NCBI RefSeq assembly: GCF_932526225.1
Contig: NC_064036.1
Coordinates: 20,606,953 to 20,670,952 of the forward strand
Reading direction: 5' to 3'
DNA from: Nematostella vectensis
Taxonomy: Eukaryota > Cnidaria > Anthozoa > Actiniaria > Edwardsiidae
Length of the DNA: 64,000 nt
Both the position numbers and the translations under genes were made by a program. Shown piece after piece: positions 44,401 to 53,369 of the stretch; the stretch's first letter is position 1; every line of letters begins with the position of its first letter. The notes under the pieces are model-generated. The model was not told the DNA's origin and did not search any database. It saw only the letters and a list, made by a program, of their open reading frames with translations.

Positions 44401-45111
44401 TCTATCTCGTAGTCCTACCGATAGTTGGATGTATGATGACCCTCTCGTCGGCTGGTATTTTACAATGTTGAGGTACTGGCCATCGACTTTTTCTATAACC
44501 CAGCCAGATCCCTCAGATACCCATTGGGCTATCCTATTCAGAACTTGCTCATAGGTGTTCCGCAATGCCTCGCCGATCTCGGTACTATTGATGATTGTTT
44601 GGGGTGTACTGTTAAAGTAAGTAGTCTTAAACACTAGGTCGTCGCCAGACTTTTTCTTGAACGAAATCTTTAATGCTGAACCGAATTTAAGGCCTTTCAT
44701 AGATTCTAGCGTCTTTGCGATATGGTGTTCGGTGGCCTTAGCCGTGCTTTGCAGGTGTGCTAGTGGGTCTCTACCATTCTTTATTCCAATCTCGAAGGAC
44801 ATGGTGTAGCCTTTCAAGGCACGCCTCGTCTGCTTTATGCTTGTTCTAGGTGTCGGCACTGGCCTGCGAGCCCTAGGTGTAGGAGCTGGCCCGTCTTGGA
44901 ACTCTGGTGGTGGTGGTATCATGCTTTCCTCATACTCCTGTGCCATCTGCTTAACGCTCTTGCGTGGTGTGGGTACTGGCCTGTATTCGTCCCATTCTTA
45001 CACACTGGGCAGTACCACTCCTTACTTGGTCTTTGATCGTCTTATAGAGTCCATTCTTTCTTCATCGGTTGCATACGCTGGGGGGCGTCCTCTAGCTCTT
45101 TTGACTTCCAT
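41472..45111 (-). pseudogene. pPolB: Polinton protein-primed family B DNA polymerase, multiply frameshifted
   Basis: Read from the ATG at 45111 (MEVKRARGRPPAYATD) through fragments 44946-44326, 43972-43520, 43433-43059, 43043-42576, 42472-41867 and 41825-41472. Recognisable order: Pro-rich N-terminal region, RGLVNMKNEDNECLRW segment, zinc-binding CHTCDKEY...RDHCHITGKYRG, exonuclease part (GYD region broken by a frameshift near 43450; SDILLLADVFENSRKN), polymerase motif A (YLDANNLYGWAMGQYLP), motif B (FFKLMNNSVFGKTMENL) and the family's C-terminal block (VGLRSKMYSY...SLAYGHYKIG). Motif C (YxDTDS) is missing: at about 41905-41930 a deletion with frameshift joins the preceding YNYTKEKS to the segment that normally follows the motif. 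At least six frame changes are needed, so no active enzyme can be made. Confidence 0.9.
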
Positions 45112-45939
45112 ATATACTACTACTATATCTTTTTTTCAATAAATGCCTGTGGATGTACCTCAGGTGGTTCCCCAAAGTGTCTGCAGACTTGAACCTCCTA
45201 GAGCAACACGCACACTGAACTCTCACCCCATCAAAGTACTTGACGAGCTCTTCTATAATCTCATCATAGTCGTTACTTACCAGCACCTTGTAGTTGTTGT
45301 CCTTATATCTCTGTAGCATCACTTGTTGTTCGTCCGATAGTCTGCCAGTTCCTTTAGGGCTCTTAAACTCGATTGCAAAGCCTGAGTAGTATTTATGTAG
45401 ATTTTGGATTATCAAGTCTGGTGAGCCCTTCTAATAGCCCATACTATATGATATTATTCTCATATCACTGCTCACTTGGTTCTCACCTAATGATGCACTT
45501 AAGATGGCTCTCGGATGGCGGTTTGTGATGAAGTTGACAACCTTTTTATGTAGATCATACTCGATTTCAATGCTGAAAGAGAGTATCTGGCGGGTCTTAC
45601 GCTTACCTACCTATCCTTCTAACAGATGGCAGCACTTCACTAGTTTCCCACCTCTTGAAATCTCTTGCCACACTCATGTTTGATCTCAATATCATGCTAT
45701 ACATTCCAGACTCGTTGATGTAGATCGCTTGGGGGAACGTTTCGTTCCCCCTAGGTTTGAGCTCTCTTAGAGTGATCTTGTCCTCTGGGTCGACATGGTC
45801 TCTTATAGCTTTTCTAGTATTTTTATACCCTAACACGTCGGCGACTGCCTTAGCCCGTAGCCATATCTCATCACCCCTCATTAATCACGTCGATCTTTGT
45901 GGTGTCATATGTAAAAGTGTCTAGACCAGTGCTCATCAT
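45092..45939 (-). pseudogene. Polinton BRO-N/VRR-NUC fusion gene, disrupted
   Basis: ATG at 45939 follows a TATA-like motif. After a short leader, frame 45881-45603 is a BRO-N domain (LRAKAVADVLGYKNTRKAIR ... VARDFKRWETSEVLPSVRR). A frameshift at the GGTA repeat near 45600 leads into a second part (NFITNRHPRAILSASLGENQ), interrupted by an in-frame TAG at about 45430. It then continues as a VRR-NUC-type nuclease (GSPDLIIQNLHKYYSGFAIE, FKSPKGTGRLSDEQQ, NYKVLVSNDYDEI), ending in a CxxC...H..H zinc-finger-like tail (CACCSRRFKSADTLGNHLR). A further frameshift separates the leader from BRO-N. Catalytic-type D, E and K of the nuclease remain. The 3' end overlaps the polymerase start by 20 bp. It is probably a DNA-processing or regulatory accessory of the element. 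Confidence 0.75.
45109..45131 (-). promoter_or_regulatory. Polinton start-proximal TATA-like motif, polymerase gene
   Basis: Minus-strand GATATAGTAGTAGTATATATG places the TATAGTA core against the polymerase ATG at 45111. Confidence 0.5.
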
Positions 45940-45954
45940 ATACTATACTTGGTG
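45934..45954 (-). promoter_or_regulatory. Polinton start-proximal TATA-like motif, BRO-N/VRR-NUC gene
   Basis: CACCAAGTATAGTATATGAT on the minus strand. The TAG inside TATAG is also the stop codon of the upstream small gene (ending at 45943), so termination, promoter core and next start lie within 15 bases. Confidence 0.5.
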
Positions 45955-46255
45955 AGGAAATTCTGTAAAACCCTTTTTACGCCATTCAACACATGGTCGG
46001 AGGTAGTCATGCACCTGAGCCAGTAGCTGATCAATATCAAGGATCACATCTGTTGGAGCGTCAGTGAGCTTGGGTCTAGTGAGTTGACGACGTTGCTCTT
46101 TTGTCACCATTAGTGAATCGCTGCCTCCAGCATCACTCGGTGACAATAGTATGATGGCTGAGCTCCAGATGGAGTGCTCCCGAAGCAGGGCACGTCGGAG
46201 AGTTAAGGTTTTCGTCGGATAAGTTGACCTTCAATTTTACGTATTCACACTTCAT
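45943..46255 (-). pseudogene. Small Polinton accessory protein, frameshifted
   Basis: ATG at 46255 (MKCEYVKLKVNLSDENL) follows a TATA-like motif. A frameshift near 46205 is needed to continue into LRRALLREHSIWSSAIILLS and the frame 46146-45943 (GGSDSLMVTKEQRRQLTRPK ... EFPHQV). The expected product is about 100 residues, with no membrane segment or catalytic motif. The arrangement (short beta-like N-terminus, then LxVTKxQ...) fits small Polinton proteins of unknown role; that is pattern memory only. Confidence 0.45.
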
Positions 46256-46276
46256 ATACTATACCTTACTATATTA
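46253..46276 (-). promoter_or_regulatory. Polinton start-proximal TATA-like motif, small accessory gene
   Basis: Minus-strand TAATATAGTAAGGTATAGTA then TATG: two TATAGTA cores in tandem, the second overlapping the ATG at 46255. Confidence 0.5.
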
Positions 46277-46291
46277 TTTTTCTACAAGTGT

Positions 46292-47442
46292 TTATAGTGC
46301 GTTTAAATCCTTGAATGGTATCCAACTGTTAAATTTGTCACTGTAACCCTTCAACTTCACCAAAGCTTGCTTTTTTATAATCTCTCCGAATGACTTTATC
46401 AATGCGGAAAACATCCTGCTTGGCTTTTAGCAGTTCAGGTTCGTAGAAACTACCTTGTTTGTCTTCATTATTCAGATCCTTAATTTTGTAAGTGACTGAA
46501 TTAGTGTGTTGTAGTTTATCAACTATAAAAATCAGTCCAATTCGGTGTGTAACCCTTGTCGAACACATTTCGTTTATATTTACCTATCCTAACCTTATCA
46601 CCTATTCTAAATAAAGGCTTTTGTTTTGGTGTCTCCATGTTACCATATAGAGTGAAGTATACTAAACCTTCATTCTTCTTCTTGCTAGCTTCTACGGGCG
46701 TCATCTTAATGCTTGAGTGTTTGGTGTTGTTATACTGCTTCAAAATCTTAGGTGGCATCTCTAAATATTGCGTATTACCTTGAACAGTAAACTGTCTCCA
46801 CATTTTAGTCTTAATTGTTCTATTCCATCGTTCGCAAACACTGCTCTTTTCTTCATTCTCAGTCGAATACATTTGTATACCATTTTTCTCTAGTAGGTCT
46901 TTCAGGTGTCTGTTATAGAATTTTTTACCTTTATCGACCCATAGATACTCTGGTTTTCTTCTTTCTTGAGAATTGTTTCGAATGCTTCAGTTACAGTATC
47001 ACCTTTTTTATCTTTTAACGGTATGATCCAACCACTTACTAAATACGTCTAATACGATGAGTAGGTATCGAAACCCTTTATTCCATTTGCTAAACTGTTG
47101 CATCTCGACTAAGCCGGAACACCATATCTCATCTGTATGATTAACTATAACACGCCGTCGGGTGAATTTCTTTTTTACTGGCTTGTGTAATTCATCAGCT
47201 AGTTTCTCTTGCCAGTTCTTTTCACTCGACGGCTTTTTTCGTTTTTTTGGCTTTTTAACACCGAGGCCGAGTTTTCGTTTTGTATTGATAAGGATACGTG
47301 CGGTTGACCCCCACTTAGGCATCTCACCATACGGTATTCGATCAAGCGACTCAACCATTTTTCCATCGCACTCCCCTTTGCTTTTCCCCATGTCATAGCA
47401 AATGTCATGGTGCGCCGCGATCTCGTCTACTTTATTCAGCAC
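46292..47442 (-). pseudogene. PLA2-like domain fused to retroviral-type integrase with chromodomain, frameshifted
   Basis: Frame 47442-47008 begins with a parvovirus-VP1-type phospholipase A2-like core (VDEIAAHHDICYDMGK, the catalytic HD pair) and runs into the integrase (KKKFTRRRVIVNHTDEIWCS, first catalytic Asp in LLIVLDVFSKW). After frameshifts at about 47015 and 46950 come the second Asp (VDKGKKFYNRHLKDLL) and the Glu (TENEEKSSVCERWNRT, frame 46872-46519), then an SH3-like part (RIGDKVRIGKYKR). A final frame (46568-46338), continuing after a frameshift to a stop at 46292, supplies a chromodomain-like end (GYSDKFNSWIPFKDLNAL). The DDE triad residues are all present, but at least four frame changes inactivate the gene. 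The calcium-loop part expected before the HD core is absent. Confidence 0.85.
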
Positions 47443-47660
47443 TCCAATTCCAAAGCTGTCGAAGTATTCACAGTACGTGTCGTCTATATTTCGGTAGCAG
47501 ACCCAATGAGTTCCAGCGCCTCTACCATCGTCGAGGTTGACTATCCCACATTCCTTTTTATGGATCCGCTTGGGTAGATCATCGCGACTATATACACCTC
47601 TGAAGTGTTCTATGCCTAGCTTGGTGGAAGGTCGATGTTTGAAAGTGGTTTATTAACAAA
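47443..47660 (-). pseudogene. Remnant of Polinton cysteine protease (adenain/Ulp1-like)
   Basis: The frame directly upstream of the PLA2-like core reads LGIEHFRGVYSRDDLPKRI, ECGIVNLDDGRGAGTHWVCY and YFDSFGIG. These are the N-terminal half and catalytic His region (GTHWV) of the adenovirus-type maturation protease of Polintons. The half carrying the catalytic Cys is missing: FDSFG passes in the same frame into the PLA2-like domain. Another frameshift near 47618 separates the likely N-terminus (NKPLSNIDL). Deletion between two neighbouring genes explains this best. Confidence 0.75.
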
Positions 47661-47662
47661 CC

Positions 47663-48262
47663 TTATAGCAGCGCTCCGAGTAGTGGGATACCGTTGAACG
47701 GGCCGTTTTTGCCTAGCAGGAGCCCTCTTGCCTTCTGCTTCTTTTTTTGCCTTCTCTTTGGTTTGACTCCATATCCAATTGTTGGGTCATCCCACTGACC
47801 GTGAAATGGAGGTGGTCTTAGGCTTAGGCGGCCGCCCTTAGGCTTAGGTGGTGGGGGGATTGGGGGATTCTGTACGTTTGAAGGTAGTTCTGAGGACGGT
47901 TGTCTACTTGGAGACCTTTACCCGATAGAGTACACATAAGCAGGGGCACCCCGATCGAGGCAAGCAACGCCCCGAGGAACCACCCTTTCTGATGCTTTCT
48001 AGTTAGTCTAAGCTGTGGTATACCAGATCCAGTTTGGAGGGCTTGAACGATTTGCTCCTTTTGTTTTTGCGTAAGGTAGCCCTTATACTTTATTAGTTTG
48101 TCATCTTTGGCTCCGGGCTATTCAGTGCCCCGCAAAACAGACTTTGGTAAGGCCTTATTGACACCCAAACTAGCTAGTCCACTAAGAGCACCCGTGGCTA
48201 ATGGCGCGACGGCCTTAGATAGGTATGGTAGTGCTGCTGACCCAAGGCGGGCAAGTGCTGGC
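47663..48262 (-). pseudogene. Small hydrophobic Polinton capsid-associated protein, disrupted
   Basis: Minus-strand frames contain an Ala/Leu-rich start (LPALARLGSAALPYLSKAVA), GALSGLASLGVNKALPKSVL, then a TAG, KGYLTQKQKEQIVQALQTGS, a hydrophobic segment (GWFLGALLASIGVPLLM) and, after frame changes, a basic tail ending GKNGPFNGIPLLGALL at the stop 47663. This layout (Ala-rich, one hydrophobic segment, basic region, PFNGIPLLG-type end) is typical of a short Polinton protein next to the major capsid gene, perhaps comparable to adenovirus cement or cleavage-substrate proteins. The role is inference. Confidence 0.6.
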
Positions 48263-49418
48263 AATAGACGTTAGTTCCAGCGCTCAATCTATACTTGAAT
48301 GTCAACTTGGTGGTACCATCTTTAATATCAGCCTTCTGGTTCCTCAAGTCGAAGTAAATGAATGGGAAAATGCTGCCGAAATTGATTCTTGTCAGTAGGG
48401 TTCATCCTTTGTAGTCATTAATGGAATTGACGTGTCCTACGACGTCTCGGAACACTCTAGACATGGCAGAACTAACCTGGTACTCACTCTTTGGATACTG
48501 GCTACCAGTCCCTACCTCTAGATGACAACTCGTTAGCGTCCTATTGTTAGCCAACGAAAATGTCTTATATAGGAATGGATTTACTGTTTGAGAATCCTCA
48601 TTGGCGTCATTGGATATCCACACGAAAACATGTCTAGGACGATTGACTCCACTGGTTATCTTGAAGCTCCCTGTTTGGGGATTTCCTGAGTTTGACCGCG
48701 CGACCATCTCCCTTAGGTAAGTCCACTTATGGGGAGCTAAATATTTACTCATATGCATGCTCTCACTCCCAGAGTTGAAGATGATTCGTAGCACCCACAG
48801 TTTGAATCTAGTTAAAACGACTCGGCAATCCGCCCCTGCTTGCCATATCAGAGTCGCGTCACTATTTCGAGTGATCTGTATCTCAACCTTTGTGTTAGGC
48901 ATAAGTTTGTCTTCGAACGTTTCGAAGAAAGAGTATCTATTGAGAGGTATTTCAGTGTTAACAGTTGTAAATGTCCCGCGCAAAGCCTTTCGAGCAGCAA
49001 AGCCCCTATTATAACCCGCTTGGGCTGACCTCTCCTCAGCATATCTACTAGTGTCTAGGTAAGTAAAACTCGTTTTTTCTTGGTATTAACGGTGTGATCC
49101 ACCTGTGTGTTAACGTAGACTGGAGTGCCATTGACCTTGACGGATATCTCTTTGATCAGTGAATGACTACCATTTACAATACCATTGTGATCGTCGACAG
49201 CGATGTCTCCACCATCCGCTAGCAATTGGACTTTGAAATTAACCTCAAAACGGGCGTTGTACCAATCGAGAGGCGCGATCTCTCCACTGTTGTCGGCCAC
49301 AATACGATGCCCTGTGAGAGTTTGGTGCGCTTTGTTTTGCTATGTTTGAGACTAGCGGAGTCTCTAGATCGAACGACACGTCTTCATAGCGTTGTACGTA
49401 CTTCGGATTTCTATACAT
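48263..49418 (-). pseudogene. Polinton major capsid protein (double jelly-roll), frameshifted
   Basis: ATG at 49418 (MYRNPKYVQRYEDVSFDLET) precedes frame 49300-49055 (GEIAPLDWYNARFEVNFKV, LLADGGDIAVDDHNGIVNG, EISVKVNGTPVYV) and frame 48983-48402 (EIPLNRYSFFETFEDKLMPN ... PRHVFVWISNDANEDSQTVN). After another frame change comes GSIFPFIYFDLRNQKADI and LTFKYRLSAG. These are the characteristic stretches of Polinton major capsid proteins. At least three frameshifts are present. The C-terminus (after KYRLSAGTN) runs at about 48270 straight into the next gene's Ala/Leu-rich start, suggesting a junctional deletion. Confidence 0.8.
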
Positions 49419-49443
49419 TTATATAATAAGGTTAGACAATACC

Positions 49444-49818
49444 TCACACTCTCAACCTTCGCACCCTTCCAGATCCGTTTAATATACGCTGGACACGTTC
49501 GTTGATCTCAGAGTCTGTTAACGGAGCATCTTTGATTGGTGTTGGGTTAATAGTGGGTTGGGCACCCTTTTTGTCCTTCTGTAAGAGCTTGACAATCTGA
49601 TCCTCTGCTCTACTCCCAGCGTAATCACCAGTTTTGCTTACAGCGGTTGAGACTGCTTTACTCGTCGCATCTTTTATAGCCTTCTTCGCTGTCTTTGCAA
49701 ATATCTTACGGCCGAGATTTGTTATCGAGTCAAAAACACCCCCGCCGTAGATATGCTTCAACACGTATCTACCCACATCAGGGTCGTACCTCCTCTTAAA
49801 CTCATGTCGAGAACTCAT
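49444..49818 (-). CDS. Small basic Polinton virion-type protein
   Basis: Intact frame from ATG 49818 (MSSRHEFKRRYDPDVGRYVL), 124 aa. It has a Gly-rich start (YGGGVFDSITNLGRK), a long Lys/Ala helix region (KTAKKAIKDATSKAVSTAVS), a DEIVKLL-like stretch (EDQIVKLLQKDKK) and a conserved-looking end (LTDSEINERVQRILNGSGRV). No membrane segment. It lies between the penton-like and major capsid genes (17-bp gap to the former), fitting a DNA-binding or minor virion protein. It is one of two Polinton genes here without obvious breaks. Confidence 0.6.
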   Translation of the reverse strand: MSSRHEFKRRYDPDVGRYVLKHIYGGGVFDSITNLGRKIFAKTAKKAIKDATSKAVSTAVSKTGDYAGSRAEDQIVKLLQKDKKGAQPTINPTPIKDAPLTDSEINERVQRILNGSGRVRRLRV

Positions 49819-49834
49819 ATACAATTAGGTAAGA

Positions 49835-50314
49835 CTAATATGTCGACCTCAGGATTAGAGTCATGCGCCGTTCGATACCGTTGAGATTGATAGGACGACC
49901 AATAGAATCCACGACGTAGAATCTCATACTGCTAATCAAATTGGCAGCCACGTTGTCAAACAGCGCTCTGGTTGGTTGGACTGAGAACGGGTAGCTCCGA
50001 CTCAAGTTGTGTGTCTGTATGACAAATAGCGTGTTACTAGCGCGACCTCCTACAATGCTGTCGGTTATTAGATCAGTGTTGATGTGGAGCGTGTCGATGC
50101 TATTCGTGATGTTGGGTAATTTAGATCCATACTCAGTCTTCGAGATGACTTTTGGGTCAAATCCTATGAGTTCGCCGAATTTTGTCCCTCTCATGTCCAG
50201 CTCATATTTATCGCCGACTATGACGACGACTTTGTAGGTAGTGAGGACGAATACGATGTCGATATAGAATTTGTCTTTACCATCAGCAACCCCTACATGA
50301 CCGTTTGATTTCAT
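49835..50314 (-). CDS. Polinton penton-like minor capsid protein
   Basis: Intact 159-residue frame from ATG 50314 (MKSNGHVGVADGKDKFYIDI). Diagnostic stretches are GELIGFDPKVISKTEYGSKL, NSIDTLHINTDLITDSIVGG, LSRSYPFSVQPTRALF and SMRFYVVDSIGRPINLNGIE. They fit the single-jelly-roll minor capsid (penton) protein of Polintons. The predicted all-beta content and place next to the capsid genes agree. It is somewhat short, so the N-terminus may be eroded. It is the last Polinton gene before the GC-rich module that starts at 50403. Confidence 0.65.
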   Translation of the reverse strand: MKSNGHVGVADGKDKFYIDIVFVLTTYKVVVIVGDKYELDMRGTKFGELIGFDPKVISKTEYGSKLPNITNSIDTLHINTDLITDSIVGGRASNTLFVIQTHNLSRSYPFSVQPTRALFDNVAANLISSMRFYVVDSIGRPINLNGIERRMTLILRSTY

Positions 50315-50402
50315 GTCCTGATGTAAAAAAATCGTTCAGATCATGGTATGAGTACATCCCACGTCATCGCGTATGCGCGGCATGACGCAAACGACCGCTT
50401 AA

Positions 50403-51173
50403 ACCTCGTTCACCACAGAGGGTGCAACGACAAGACTCGGTCTCCAGTCCATCAGGGAGAAATACCCAGACCTTAACGAGAATCTGATACGGTTCCAGTC
50501 AGACCGGGGAAAGAGAGGGGAAAGACGATAATACAGCTTCGCAACCTCGACAAAGGAAGTTGCACTAAACCAAGACAGCTGTTCAATGAGAACGGGGGCG
50601 TTCGTTGCAAAGCTGAAAGGCTTCAAGCTGGCGATAGGGTCCGTGGCAGAGATAGACGCGGTCATCCAGGAGAACACAGAAAGAGTCCAAGAGCTGCAAG
50701 GGGTGGTAGCCACAGACAGGGAGACCATCGACGACCCTAACACGTCAGAGAGTCGCCGCCAAGAGGCCCGTGAGCGCAACGAGGAGAGGCTATCCGAGAT
50801 TGACGAACTAAAAAGCGAAAACCGAGAGCTCGAGAACCAAAAGCCGCTAAGAGAGCGCATCAAAGCCATCTTCAAAAAGTACGGCTTTACCGTCACCGCT
50901 TTCGGGTTGGCCGTAGCGACGGCCATCGCGGCCATTGTGACGTCGCTCGGCAAGTCGCTCTCCTCCGTGGCCAGAGGGGGCGGTAACGGTCTTAAGGCCA
51001 TCGGGAAAAGGCTAGGCGAGCTTCTCCCTGGGCTAGTAGGCAGCATCGCGAACTTCGTGTTTAAGGCTGCAGGAGAAGCGGTGAAATTCCTTGGCGAAAA
51101 TGCGTGGCTGCTCATTCTAGCCGTAGCCGCGTTCTTGGTTCGTCGAATGCAAAGCAATCATCAAAACAAGTAA
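50403..51173 (+). pseudogene. Coiled-coil protein with C-terminal hydrophobic segments, one stop codon
   Basis: Open from 50403 except for one in-frame TAA at 50529-50531. The longest intact part starts at ATG 50586 (195 aa). Before the stop comes SIREKYPDLNENLIRFQSDR; after it GAFVAKLKGFKLAIGSVAEI, then a Glu/Arg-rich coiled coil (about residues 25-90 of the intact part). Next are RERIKAIFKKYGFTVTAFGL and a first hydrophobic region (GLAVATAIAAIVTSL), a Gly/Lys amphipathic stretch, and a last membrane segment (LGENAWLLILAVAAFLVRR). No start codon is visible at the left end, so the N-terminus is truncated at the junction with the Polinton. A membrane-bound virion or fusion-like scaffold role is conceivable, but no function is known. 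Confidence 0.65.
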
Positions 51174-52634
51174 TACGCCGCGGCCACCGCGAGTGCCGAC
51201 AACCCCGCCTTGAGGGTGGTGTGGTCACTTTTTTCGCCCGGTCCGGGTGCACTTGCCGTTCCGGCGGCAGTCATGCTATGCGTAGCATGCATACGTGGAG
51301 AGGAGGCAGGCGCGGCGCCCTCTGCGTGCACTTTCGCAGGGGCGGAAGCCTTGCTTCGCACCTCGCGGTCGATCCCCGGATCAGTCATGTGTTGCTCCCT
51401 AGGATGCCTACCGGCCATGTTATGAGCACCGACTGGCTTTGTCTCGGTGTTGATCGCGTCTGCGCCGAGCGTCATGGAGTCTGTGGCTTTCTGCAGTTTA
51501 TTGTTGTAGCCCACGACGCTTTGCGTGTTTATCACCAGATCGCTCGGCATCAGCCACACTCCTGGTGCGACCGCAAGACTCAGTCTCACCTTGGCCTCCT
51601 GCACGGCTAACTGGTACCTTTGCACGCTTTGAGCGATGTCGTTTTCTATGATCGCGTCTTCAAGCAGCTTCGTGAACTCCGCCTGCGCCTCCATGGCCGG
51701 CCCGACGGCCCCCGCGATAGAGGAACGGACGTTTACCTGCGCGCCAAGCACTGTGTAGACGGACGCCTCGATCGAGTCCTCCTAGCCCTGCTTTTGTCAG
51801 CCCCTCACCTTTGGGAGGCGCAAACCAGCTATATTGCACGCCCCCGTGGTCGTCGTTGCGTATGAAACCCACCTGCTTCCCACTATTGTACGTCCCACCT
51901 TCGTCGCTAAACAGATTGAGGTGGCTCGGGTACTCGTCCGCCGCCGTGTCGTAGCCACGGATCACGTGCACGTTGCGATACCCCTCCCCCGGGTAGAACA
52001 CAAACACATCGCCTAGCCCGTGGTTCCGCCCGCCTTTCCATCGGAAGTCCGGCTTACGCGGCAAACCAAACTCTATACATAGACGCTCGAAAGCGGCCTT
52101 CTTGTAGTGGTTACCTTTTTGCGTGAACGGGCTGTCGCAAGGCAGGGGGGCGCCGAGCTCGTAGAGTATCCTAGTAGACGTGAAACCTTAGATCGTGGCG
52201 AAAGCGGGGTCGACTAGGGACACCCCACATCCGGCGGTTGCGCACCAGACCGCAAAGTTGAGTTGCTGCGGCCAGTACCCATAGGAAGGCTCCGATAGCC
52301 ACCGGCGAGACTCCTTGGCGGACTTGTGCGTGACTACTGTCTCTTTGAATATGTCTCGGACCCTAGTCGTGAATGCTTTGTCCTCAGCCACGTGTATCTC
52401 CAGCTGCGTGAGTAGTGGGGTGGTGTCTGAGGCCGTGCTCTCCACGGGGGTCGCGGGCACGGCGTAGAGCAGCTTTTGCGCGAGGGTCAGAGACCTAGGG
52501 AAACCGGGTTTTGCGCGTTTGGCTTGTTCGGCTATAGCGTGCTTGATATGTTCGGCTATAGAGGCCCCCGCCGCGACTGCCGCCTTCTTCGTCTCCTCGT
52601 CCTCCCTTCGGGGAATCGCCTCCTCGTTCAGCAT
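51161..52634 (-). pseudogene. About 490-residue protein of unknown function, one stop and one frameshift
   Basis: ATG 52634 (MLNEEAIPRREDEETKKAAV) opens a frame to QQLNFAVWCATAGCGVSLVD. An in-frame TAA at 52188-52190 follows, and the same frame then continues (GFTSTRILYELGAPLPCDSP ... GGRNHGLGDVFVFYPGEGYR, GVQYSWFAPPKGEGLTKAGL). A one-base shift near 51775 leads to ASVYTVLGAQVNVRSSIAGA, QRYQLAVQEAKVRLSLAVAP and a Ser/Ala/Pro/His-rich tail with a terminal hydrophobic segment (LSALAVAAAYYLF). The first third is helical, the middle Gly/aromatic-rich. I recognise the pattern only from uncharacterised cnidarian proteins. It is convergent with the gene ending at 51173. Confidence 0.65.
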
Positions 52635-52665
52635 CCGCCAGCCCTATTAAACACGGAGGCGGGCT

Positions 52666-53342
52666 ATGTTCAACATAATGGTGGTCCTACATGCTGTGTT
52701 CACCGGAGGCGAACTGACGCTCTTCTTCAAGCAGCCGATAAGGCGCCCACGCTTCGTGGCGCTCCGGCAGTGCTCGCTGTTTAACAGCTGGTATAACCTC
52801 GAGCGGGAGCATCAGATAACGACTATAGCCTCCCTCCCGCCCATCGCTACTCTGCCAGCCGGGCACCACCCGGCCGAGGCCATCGTGGAAACGATCAACC
52901 GCGCTGAAAGCAAGATTCTGACAGCGAAGCTGGATCCCCTCACCGGGAAGATCGCGCTCATGTCCAATGGCGTAGCGTTATTAAATGCCAGGCTTTGCGC
53001 ACTATTTGGCCTAGAGGCTAAAGACGATCAATTGGGTGGGCGGGGCCTCGCACTGCCCTTGGGGGGGCCCCACTTAAGGTGGCTTTGCCGAAAATAGAGG
53101 CCCTCTACATCTTCTGCGATATCGTAGACCGCTCGCAATGCCTCGCCTTAGACGAGCCTTCAAACGTTCTCGCTTGCCTAGAAACCCGCGGGAGGCCGCA
53201 CGAGAAAGTCGTCTATGAACCCGACATCCCCGTTTGTGTCGCAGCATCTTCCTCTGAGTTTGTCTCGAGTATCCGAATATGGATCAGGGATGACCGCGGT
53301 AGATGGGTGGATTTAAGGGCAAGCCTGTTCGCCTCGTATTAG
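52666..53342 (+). pseudogene. Beta-rich virion-like protein of unknown function, one frameshift
   Basis: Frame 52666-53097 (FTGGELTLFFKQPIRRPRFV, LRQCSLFNSWYNLEREHQIT, TLPAGHHPAEAIVETINRAE) and frame 53079-53342 (ALYIFCDIVDRSQCLALDEP, NVLACLETRGRPHEKVVYEP, SSIRIWIRDDRGRWVDLRAS) are the two halves of one roughly 220-residue protein. They are split by a frameshift at about 53060-53090 close to a G-run and C-run. The beta-strand-rich layout, and the ending in which a short SIxxWxRDxxGxxxDL motif precedes the C-terminus, recall small jelly-roll minor capsid proteins; this is only structural intuition. It starts 31 bp from the divergent gene, and TATTAAAC in that gap may serve as a promoter element. 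Confidence 0.6.
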
Positions 53343-53369
53343 AGCTAACCTAGGTCCGACATAACAAGC

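Larger units (their letters stand above)
40820..50314 (-). mobile_element. Decayed Polinton (Maverick) element
   Basis: The hallmark set of Polinton genes occurs as a minus-strand block: protein-primed DNA polymerase B, retroviral-type integrase, adenain-like protease, double-jelly-roll major capsid protein, penton-like minor capsid protein and small accessory proteins. Polintons are 15-20 kb self-replicating, virus-like DNA transposons with long terminal inverted repeats. Here nearly every long gene has frameshifts, stop codons or deletions. No FtsK/HerA-type packaging ATPase and no convincing terminal inverted repeats were seen, so the outer limits are those of the recognisable genes only. 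Just outside on the left, CGCGGGCAAGTATAAACATG (about 40679) and a near copy at about 40799 form a direct repeat. Confidence 0.9.

Noticed and set aside
50399..51157. 252-codon Ser-rich minus-strand ORF
   Set aside because: Shadow of the plus-strand coiled-coil gene, whose frame shows the heptad and membrane pattern.
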